Below are positions 55,840 through 64,000 of a stretch of DNA of 64,000 nucleotides, piece by piece; within the stretch, counting starts at the first letter, position 1; every line of letters starts with the position of its first letter. Both the position numbers and the translations under genes were made by a program. The notes beneath the pieces are model-generated. The model saw nothing but the letters and a program-made list of their open reading frames with translations, searched no databases and was not told the origin of the DNA. The DNA comes from Prorocentrum cordatum (taxonomy: Eukaryota > Sar > Dinophyceae > Prorocentrales > Prorocentraceae), in contig CAUYUJ010018540.1 in assembly GCA_963575745.1 (NCBI GenBank), positions 31,867-95,866 of the forward strand. Direction: 5' to 3'.

Positions 55840-58800
55840 CCCCCCTAACCCCCCCCCATGGGACCCCAAACCGACGATTCGACCCCCCCCCTGGCCCCCC
55901 CCCTCGCCAGGCCCGAGCGACTCACGGGCTCTTTTGGACCCAAAAGGGGCTCAAGACGGGCCAAGAAGGCCCCAAGACGTCTCCAAAACGGCCCACGAGG
56001 GCCCCGAGACGCCAAACGAGCGCTCCAAGACGCCCAAGATGGCCCCAAGACGAGCAAGAGGCCTCCAAGACGGCCCAAGAGGCCTCCAAGAACAGTCCTC
56101 AGAAGGGCCGAAGAGCCGAAAATCATCAAATTCCTATGGGAAAGCGTACATTTTCATCATGTACGACTTGTCGGCCTTTACGGCGTTGAAGACGGTCCAA
56201 GAGCACCCCAAGACCGCCCCAAGACGGCCCAAGAGGCTCCCAAGAGGCGCCCAAGTCGGCCCAAGAAGGCGCCAAGGCGGCCCAAGAGGCCCCCAAGACG
56301 GCCCAAGAGGGCCCCAAGACGGCCCCAAGAGGGGCCCAAGAGGGGGAGCTTGAACCGACAATCCGAGCCTTCCGCCCCAAAACGGCCCCAGAAGGCCCCA
56401 AGAGGCCCCAAGAGGCCCCCAACACGCCCCCAAGAAGCCCCAAAAGGCCCCCAAGAGGGCCCCAAACGGCCCCAAAACGGCCCCCAAGAGGCTTCGAAAC
56501 TGCCTCCAAGAATCCCGCGAGAAGCCCCCCAAGAGATCCCCGCGATCACCGCACAAGCCGCTCTTCAGGGTGCCCTTTTTTTGCATCGCGCGGGACATTG
56601 CGCGGGACATCCGCCTTCTCGCCTTTTCGCTTCGGATGGGCTCTTGAGGCCTCCAGATGGCCCCAAGATGGCCCAAGAGAGTCCCAAGACGAACCAAAAA
56701 GAGGCCCAAGACGGGCCCAAAAGCGCCCAAGAGCGCCCCAAGAGCGGCCCAAGAGGGCCTCAAGAGGCGACTTTTCGGGTCCCGACGGGGGGGGGCGAGA
56801 AAAGTGCTTGCCCCTGTTTTGCTCGATCGCTCCCAAGATGGCCCAAGAGACCTCCAGACCTCCCCAGGGGTCCCGGCCCCCCCCCTTGCAAACCCCTGCA
56901 AAGACCCCTGCAAAGACCCCTGCAGGATATATGCAAGGGTAGGAGGAGGTACGCCCGAAATCCACGACAGTCAGCATGCTTCGCAAAAGTTGTTGTTCTG
57001 GAATGGGCTGGTGGGGATGCGCAAAGCGTGATGAATTAGCGCCGCCCCTCGGGAGCTACAAAAATCCCCGCGTGATCGGTAAGGATGCACGATAAGGATG
57101 CAAGGATCTTGGAAGGCCATGTTCACGGTTTCCGGGGGATGCAAAACCTTGGGCGCAAGGCGAAACTCAAGGGTGCAAGGGTACCCTTGGAAAAGTTGCT
57201 CATCCTCACTCCGCAGCAGTGCTCTCCGAACATATGAATGAATATCGCCACCATGCCTCCGGGCACGGAGTGGGCGTGTCCCCAGGACCTTTGTCCAAGC
57301 CTCTACGCCTCAATCCTCACTCTTGAAGAGTTTCTTAGGGGACCAGACCCCGCCTACTCAAGTCCGCCACCACCTTGAGGATTTTTGAACGTAAACCGAA
57401 AATTATACCCCCCCCGCATACGTCGTCCTCCATTTGGCCCACACCCGAAATCGTCCAGGCGGGGCCCGGCCTCCCCAGGCTCTTTCTGGAGCTCCTACAC
57501 AGCCCCTCGAGCCTCCCAAGACTCCCCCATCACGGCCCAAGAGAGCACAAACTCGCCCAATGCTCGCTCCCAGACAACCAACATGGGCCCCAGACAGCCC
57601 TCGAAGGCGCCAAGGCGCTCCCTAAATCCTCCAACAAGCGACAAGAGGGCCAAGCAGCCCAAAGCAACCCACTCCGATTGGAAAACGTACAGCGTTGCCA
57701 TAAACGACTATTCGGCCATCGCTGCGTTCAAAGTGGCCCACGAAGCCGTCCGGAACGCCCCACAAAGGCCCAAGAAGCTCCCAAAATGGCCCCAAAACGG
57801 CTCAATAAGGCGCCAAAGCGCCTCAAAAACACCAAAAAGGCCCAAAAGGGCTCGGAGCCAACCCGAAGAGTGGCCCAAGAGGGGGAACCCAAACCGAACA
57901 TTCGAGCCTTCCGCCCCAAGATGCGCCCATTAGACTTCGGCACTGCCTCCAAAAGGCCCGCGAGCCACCTGGAGGTCTAAGTCGTCGAAACCGTCAGGAC
58001 ACCGTACACTATAAACAAACAAAAACAAACAGATGATTTCACTACGTTGACGACAGTCCAAGAGGCCCCCGAGACCGCCCAAAGACGGCCCAAGAGGCTC
58101 CAGAGGAGCCCCCAAAACATCCCAAAAGCGCTCCGAGACGGCCCCACAGGCCTCCAAAAGGCTCCAAGAAACTCGTCTGTGGGCTCTACAACAGCTCGTA
58201 GAAGCTCCCAAAAGAATCTACAACAGCTCTCAGCAGCTCCTGGCTCTGAGAAGGGTTCAAAAAACCCCTGACCTGCCTGTCATAGGACCCTGCAAGAATC
58301 CTCAGAGTGATCTCGAAGAGCTCTCAACGTGGAAAACCGATGATTTGGGCACCTTGAGCCTTCTGGGGATCCAAGAGGGCGTGAAGACGGTTCAAGATGG
58401 TGTCAAGACGGGACAAGACGGCCCCAAGACGGCCCAAGATGGCCCCAATAGGGCCCACAAAGCCCCCAAGATTGCCCAAGAGGGCCCTCAGAGCGCCCAC
58501 CAGAACGCCGCCAGAGGCCAAAAACATCGATGTTCCTTCAGTTTTTTTCGAAGAATTTCGCGTTCTCGCCTTTCCCGGCTCTCAGAGGCCCATGACGGCC
58601 CTAGCAGCCTCCAAAATGGCCCCAAGACAGCCCAAGCAGCACCCAAGGGGGCCCCAAGACGGCCCAAAGAGGCCCCCAAGACGATCCAAGAGGCCTCCAA
58701 GACGGCCCAAGAGCACCCCAAGATGGCCCAAGACGACCCCAAGAGGGCCCCAAGGCGGCCGCGAGCGGCCCCCAAGAAGTCCCCCGAAGGGGCCAAACGG

Positions 58801-60245
58801 CTCCAAGCGTCCGCAGACGGCCCAAGACGCCCCCAAGAGGCCCCCCGAAAGACCCGGGAAGCCCCGAAGAAGCCTCCATGACCCCCCCAAAAGATTCCGA
58901 AATAGCGCCCCAAAACGGCCCAAGACGCCCCCAAAAAAAACCCAAGAGGCTTTCAGGGGTTCTCAAATGCGCCCGAGAAGCCTTCCAAAAGCCGGCAGAA
59001 GTCCCTGAAAGGGACCCAAGGAGCTCCCAACTCACCACTCCAGGACGTTTCCATATGGATGCCTCGACGATTGCAGGACGGCGCGGCAGACCACCGCAGA
59101 AGACGACAGGAAACGCCACCGCAGAGGACTACAGGAGACGGCATGCCATTCAAGCCAACATCTGTTTTTCAGGAGATCCACGCGGCATCAGCGACCTCGC
59201 AGTCTCTGCGCCTGAATGGGACAAACATGTTTGCCCTGTGTGCCGTCGGGCAGGCTCAGCGCTCCGCTGCTGGTGGCGACTTTGCGCAACGCAACAGGGC
59301 TCGGGCAGCGGGAATGATTCGCACGCAGCGGGGCTCTAGCGATAAGGCTCCGCGCGGCTACGCAGGCGGCTGGCTGGGCGCACCGCGGTGGGGCGCCTGG
59401 TCGCGGCGCCTGGCCCCAAGACAACCCCAGGGAGCCCCAAGTCAGCCCAAAGAGGCCCCCAAGACGGTCCAAGAGGCCCCCAAGACGGCCCATGAGGATC
59501 CCAAGAGGGCCCGAAGGCGGCCGCGAGAGGCTCCCAAGAAGGCCCCCGAAGGGGCCAAACGGCGCCAAAGCGCCCCAAGACGGCCCAAGACGGCCCAAGA
59601 CGCCCCCAAGAGGCCGCCAAGAGGCCCCCTGGAGACCCCCAAAACGCCACAGGAAGCCTCCAAGAACCCCCCAGGAGGCTTCCAAAAAGCCCCACAACGG
59701 CTGGACTGTACGTGCTCCGGACGTGCACCCCGCGAAGCGAGAGGAATCTCGAGGATGCGCTAATATGGTGGCCGCGGCCACAAAAGTCTCTGAGGACGGT
59801 CTAAGAAAGTCCCGAGACCCCGAAAGATCGCCCGAACACGCCCAAGATGGCCCCAAGACGGCCCAAGAGCCTTCCAAGACGTCTGAAGAGGCCTCCAAGA
59901 GGCCTCCCACGAGGGCCCCCAGAGGCAAAAATCGTTGATTTCCATTGATTTGTTTTATGTGTTTGGGGTTGTCGTTTTTTTGGCTTTCCGACGCTCCAAG
60001 ACGGCCCAAGAGGCCCCAAAGACCGCTCGAAGACGGCCCAGGAGGCCCCCAGACAGTCCCAAGACGGCCCAAGAGGGCTTCAAGGCGGCCCAAGAGCCGC
60101 CCAAGACAGCCCAAGAGGCCCCCAAGACGGCCCCAAGAGGACCCAAAAGAGGGACGAAAAGCGGAACAAATCTAGCCTTCCAGCCCACGAGGCCCCCAGG
60201 AGGCCCCAAGAGCCCCCAAGAGGGCCCCCAAAAGCCCCCAAGAAG
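55840..60245 (+). repeat. CCCAAGACGGC degenerate array
   Basis: About 4.4 kb built from CCCAAGACGGC, CCCAAGAGGCC and close variants (10-12 bp words). It is interrupted by conserved islands: GAACCGACAATCCGAGCCTTCC (56352) and its relatives at 57878 and 60155, and TTCGCGTTCTCGCCTTTCCC (58555) related to 56610. This is a higher-order repeat. Long Pro/Arg/Lys frames are artefacts. Islands at 56940-57420 and 58990-59400 are not array sequence. Confidence 0.9.
59040..59345 (+). CDS. Possible small exon pair inside the array
   Basis: A non-array island. One frame reads MDASTIAGRRGRPPQ (from 59055). After a good acceptor (CTGTTTTTCAG, ending 59173) another frame reads EIHAASATSQSLRLNGTNMF then ALCAVGQ. 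Both look coding, but the first frame also continues through with CPVCRRAGSALRCW. Product unknown; may be a retroposed fragment. Confidence 0.3.
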
Positions 60246-61312
60246 CCCCCACTACTCCCTGACAGGCTCCTGTGCGAGTGTCTGTGTGTGGTGCGTGTCT
60301 GCGAATGTCTGTGCGTGCTAGTGTCTGGCGTGCGCCTAGTGTGTCTCTGTATGTGTGTCTGCCGTATGTGCATTTGGTCGTGTGCGTGCGTGAGGTGTCC
60401 GCGTAATATGTGTATCCGAGCGACCCGGATCGGCGGCACTGGCCGAAGGCCACTACAATACTCCTCCTCCTCCTCCTCTTCTGGCGGGGGGGGGCCTCCT
60501 CCTCCTCCTCCTCCCCTCCTCCTCCTCCTCCTCCTCCTCCTCCTCCTCCTCTCTTCTTCTCCTCTTCTCCTCTCCTCCTCTCCTCCTCCTCCTCCTCCTC
60601 CTCCTCCTCCTCCTCCTCCTCCTCCTCTTCCTCCTCCTCCTCCTCCTCCTCCTCCTCCTCCTCCTCCTCCTCCTCCTCCTCTTTGGGGCTAGTTCTGGCC
60701 TCTGTTGGGGTGCGCGCCGGCCACAACTTCGACGCGGATCCAGCCATGACGACGGGAGGCCTTCCCGAGGCCCCCGAGAGGGCGAAAAATGGGCGTCACC
60801 ATCATCGAACCTCGAAGGTTGAGTCTACAGCCCACACCGATCGTGAGAATGAGCGACTTCCCAAGGGTTTCCTTGCATCCTCCTTGCCTTTTCGGTCCAT
60901 CCCTGACCACTCTCGTCGTCTCTCGACGGCCGGCCTCGGCCTGGCCCCTCCTCCTCCCCCTCCTCCTGCGCCTCCTCCCCCATCCCCCTCACCCTCCTCC
61001 TCCTCCTCCTCCTCCTCCTCCTTCTCCTCCTCCTCCTCCTCCTCCTCCGCCTCGCGCCCAGCGCGCGCAGGCCGCCGCCCGGAGGACTCTCAGGCCTGAC
61101 CCTTCAGGAACCTCACGATCCTGGGGTGGGGCGGCGCCACCCCGCGGGACGCGAGCAGGAGGAAGAGAGGGGCGAGGAGGAGGAGGAGGAGGATGGCGAG
61201 GAGGAGGAGGAGGAAGAGGATCAGGAGGAGGAGGAGGACGAGGAGAAAGAGAAGGAGGAGGAGGAGGAGGAGGAGGAGGAGGAGGAGGGGGAGTGGGAGA
61301 GGGAGGGGAAGA
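60246..61312. repeat. TG, CCT and GGA microsatellites
   Basis: A TGTG-rich patch (60270-60400), a CCT tract (60460-60685), a short unique piece, a second CCT tract (60945-61050) and a GGA tract (61155-61290). The CCT and GGA tracts face each other around 61060-61150 and could pair. Confidence 0.88.
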
Positions 61313-61334
61313 TCCGTAGCCATTATGGCTCAAG
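61313..61334 (+). other. Full-length spliced-leader sequence (relic)
   Basis: 22 nt: TCCGTAGCCATTA followed by TGGCTCAAG. The canonical dinoflagellate leader is DCCGTAGCCATTT followed by TGGCTCAAG, so 21 of 22 positions agree. The next bases are TAGAGG, not the GT donor of a spliced-leader RNA gene. It therefore looks like a leader carried back into the genome by reverse transcription of a mature mRNA. Confidence 0.8.
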
Positions 61335-61491
61335 TAGAGGGCCGCCCTCCGTCAGCCAAAGTGTGTGTATGAGATTGCTGAGATCACGTACGATTAGCAA
61401 TAAAAGGACCCCTAACCCTTGGGGAGGGGACCTAAGCTAGGAGGGTCAAACACATGCGGGATAGGGGGTATGATTTCTTTTTGTTCTGCAG

Positions 61492-61660
61492 ATGCCTCAC
61501 ACCACACCGCCCAGGCTTGTTATCCCGAGTGCAAAAGACGAGAACCTGATTGAGGTCACGGCTTCACTGTTTTATTGGGGCCACGGGCTGCTCTACCCTC
61601 GATGGACGTACGGGGCACAGGCAGCCCGAGACATTCTGGTCGCCACCGCCGTGCGCAGTG
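61492..61660 (+). CDS. First exon of unknown gene behind the leader relic
   Basis: ATG directly follows TTTCTTTTTGTTCTGCAG (acceptor ending 61491). The frame reads PHTTPPRLVIPSAKDENLIE, VTASLFYWGHGLLYPRWTYG and AQAARDILVATAVRSG before becoming low complexity. A CCT tract follows (61770-61830). No downstream exon was identified within the window, so the gene is partial or truncated. Family not recognised. Confidence 0.45.
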
Positions 61661-62199
61661 GCCTGGGTCGGCCCGCCCCCCCGCCCGCGGGGGGGCGGGC
61701 TGCGCACGCGGGGTGCGCACACGGGCTGCCGCGGCGGGGAGGGGCGGGCTGCGCGCGGAACCCAGCACGAGCACCTCCTCCTCCTCCTCCTCCTCCTCCT
61801 CCTCCTCCTCCTCCTCCTCCTCCTCCCCCTCCCCCCTGCTCACGCGCAGACCGCTCGTGGGCAGCCTGCTTGCGCCACCGTCACTACACGAGCGCAGTCC
61901 ACTGCTCGCAAAGCAGCTGCTCGCAAACAGCCTGGATCCGCCGCGGGGGATTTGCGATAAATCACACTAGAACCATCGCGCGCGCTTCGCTCGCGCTCAG
62001 GTTCTAGCAGGCCCCAGGCCTTGACGAGTCCACTGCTCCACTGAAGTAGCAGACCACAGATGGTTTGAACAGGAAGTGGTGTCCACAGCGCTGAACGCCT
62101 TAAGTGAGAAATCCATGCATGTCAATCCGCATTCCGGAAGCTTTCGGGGAAGATGGTTGCGTAGAGGGGCGCAGGCCTGATGAATCGGATTCCCAGAAG
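61661..62199. other. CCT tract and dispersed-repeat piece
   Basis: CCT tract at 61770-61830, then the CTGCTCGCAAA ... GCGATAAATCACA repeat shared with 47680-47735. No gene. Confidence 0.5.
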
Positions 62200-63015
62200 G
62201 CCTTCTGGGAACATGGGTGTTGGGGGCGTCTTGGGGAGCCTGTTGGGGCGTGCCGTCGTCGTCGTCGTCGTAATGTCGTCTTCGCCTCTTGGGGCGCGCC
62301 GTCGTCGTCGTCGTCGTCGTCCTCGTCTTCGTCGTTTCGTTGTCGGTTCAAGAGGGCTCTTGGGGCAACGTTGTGCGAAACGATCCGCGGAGGGCCGCGA
62401 GAAGGCGGTCAGTCACGTTCCCAGTAAAATTCCCAGACAGCTCTTCGGTAGCGTGATGGTACTTCGGAGCCTCGGGAGACTCTCGGGCCCACGACGAACC
62501 ATGTCCCAGGAAGGCTTTCTGGGGACATGATTTGTTGGGGTGTGTTGGGGGGCCTCTTGGGCGCTCCCTGGAAGCCCCTTGGGGGCGGCCCCTTGGGTGA
62601 TTCACGGGGTTTCGTGTGAGCCCCTCGGTGGCCTCTGGGGCCAGAGACCTCGAAACATCGGTTCACGGTCCCCCTCTGGGCCCCCTCTTGGGGCGCTCTT
62701 GGAGCATACTTGGGTTGTCGGGAGCCTCCTGGGCCGCGTTGGTGCCCTCTTCGGGGCCTCGTGGGCCGTTTTGGAGCGATCTGAAGGGCCTCCGAGCCCG
62801 TGAGGGAGCGCTGGGAAGCGGGAAAAGCGAGAACGCCAAAATCCTCAAAGAACCCTTGGAAAATGAATGAATGTTGCTTCCCAGGGCCCTCTCGGGGAGC
62901 CTCTTGAGTCCGTCCTGGTGCGTGTTGGAGTCCTCGTCGGCCGTCTCGAGGGCATCTTAGGCGTCTTCGGGGCCTCTTGGGACTGTGTTGGGTCCTCTTG
63001 GAACCCCATTCGATT
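62200..63015 (-). repeat. Inverted relative of the CCCAAGA array
   Basis: Same words as 55840-60245 but reverse-complemented (GGCCTCTTGGGGCGCTCTTGG). It includes the inverted island GGGAAAAGCGAGAACGCC near 62817, matching 58555. A GTCGTCGTCGTC tract sits at 62250-62340. Confidence 0.88.
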
Positions 63016-63124
63016 GTCGTGGCCTGTTTCGGCGCGGGCCCGGGCCGTCTCGGGAGCTCGGGGACCTCCCAAAACCCCCGGGGGGCGCCCATGGAGGGTA
63101 CAGGCAGCGACCCGCCCCCCCGGG

Positions 63125-63131
63125 CCTACTC

Positions 63132-63170
<39 letters not shown>

Positions 63171-63222
63171 TACATACATACATACATACATACATACATA
63201 CATACATACATACATACATACA

Positions 63223-63254
<32 letters not shown>

Positions 63255-63290
63255 AACATATATATATATGTATATATATGTGCGTGGCCC
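63125..63290. repeat. TA and CATA microsatellites
   Basis: TATATA run (63134-63166) followed by about 20 CATA units (63172-63250) and a short mixed ATAT tail. Confidence 0.97.
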
Positions 63291-63324
63291 ACCCCTATGG
63301 GCCCACCTCTTTTGCAAAAAAAGA

Positions 63325-63900
63325 GGGTTGAACATTCAAAGATTCAAAGATTCAAAGATTCAAAGATTTTCCAGGCACTCCCGATTCGAAGATTCAAAGA
63401 TTCAAAGATTCAAAGATTCAAAGATGTTTCAGGCTTTCTGGTTTTGCCAAAAGCCCTTCAAACATCTTTGAATCTTTGAATCTTTGAACCCTGGTGTTTT
63501 CAAGGATTCAAAGATTCAAAGATTCAAAGATTTTCTGGGGAGTTTTGGGTAACGTCGGGAGTGCCTGGAAAATCTTTGAATCTTTGAATCTTTGAATCTT
63601 TGAATCCTTGAAAACACCAGGGTTCAAAGATTCAAAGATTCAAAGATTTTCTGGGGAGTTTTGGGTAACATCGGGAGTGCCTGGAGAATCTTTGAATCTT
63701 TGAATCTTTGAATCTTTGAATCGTTGAAAATATCAGGGTTCAAAGATTCAAAGATTCAAAGATTTGTTGGTGAGTTTTTTGGTAAAGCCGAGAGTTCCTG
63801 GAAAATCTTTGAATCTTTGAATCTTTGAATCTTTGAGCCAGGAGTGTCTGGAAAATATTTGAATCTTTGAATCTTTGAATCTTGTAATCGTTGGATGTTC
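63325..63900. repeat. GATTCAAA octamer array in alternating orientation
   Basis: Blocks of GATTCAAA and its complement TTTGAATC alternate along a ~160-bp higher-order unit. The unit holds the phrases TTTTCTGGGGAGTTTTGGGTAA and GGGAGTGCCTGGAAAATC. Neighbouring blocks can pair into long hairpins. Confidence 0.95.
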
Positions 63901-64000
63901 TGTGTAAGAGTGTTTTTGGGTTATCAGAATACGCTCTCTTGAGATACGTTTGAATCCCCAGATATTCAATGCATCTGGTAACATGTAAAGCGTTGTTGAT

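Noticed and set aside
55858-60209. Large Pro/Arg/Lys and Gly/Trp/Leu frames
   Set aside because: All arise from the CCCAAGACGGC array; several frames and both strands are open together.

Overview
ORGANISM. The window reads as nuclear DNA of a core dinoflagellate. The evidence is: (1) a 22-nt copy of the dinoflagellate spliced leader at 61313-61334, one mismatch from the canonical sequence; (2) multi-exon genes whose introns begin with GT, GC or GA and whose acceptors are followed by G; (3) genes arranged in long one-direction blocks; (4) relics of repetitive gene families that I recognise from dinoflagellate genomes (a DDE-transposase-like protein, a reverse transcriptase, and a protein with a degenerate cytosine-methyltransferase-like fold); (5) extreme microsatellite load. 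No rRNA, tRNA, CRISPR or bacterial operon is visible. Species cannot be fixed from the sequence. Database resemblance is from memory and unverified.

LAYOUT. 1-10600: almost gene-free. It holds a GGCTGA satellite, foldback elements, a GTGGGGACA minisatellite between inverted arms, CCT tracts alternating with AT-rich blocks, a 15-copy 102-bp satellite and pentamer repeats. 10600-19540: minus-strand coding-like exons (Ala/Pro-rich protein or proteins) with an 82-bp hairpin satellite in the probable introns. 20110-36380: plus-strand block of four gene models: gene 1 (20146-23505, 537 aa), gene 2 (23927-28454, 912 aa), gene 3 (29804-34113, possible 993-aa fusion) and gene 4 (35574-36379, 201 aa). 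37900-46500: minus-strand block with a broken DDE-type transposase-like gene, an Ala-rich protein and a broken unknown gene. 46760-49260: repeats. 49298-52340: decayed reverse-transcriptase element between duplicated flanks. 53340-55625: ATC-type microsatellite. 55840-60240: degenerate CCCAAGA array, with an inverted relative at 62200-63010. 61313-61660: spliced-leader relic and one exon. 63125-64000: simple and inverted octamer repeats.

HOW IT FITS. Three layers stand out. Introns in the plus block carry a short direct repeat across the splice sites and use GT, GC and GA donors, as expected for introns gained as inserted elements (introners). A family of about 20 tiny palindromes (stem + CCGAAA-like loop + stem) sits inside minus-strand coding-like sequence; the arms change in compensating pairs. 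Two GTTATCA hairpins lie at the divergent (about 19.6 kb) and convergent (about 37.9 kb) strand switches. Exon joins were inferred by hand from reading frame and splice dinucleotides; no transcript evidence was available.
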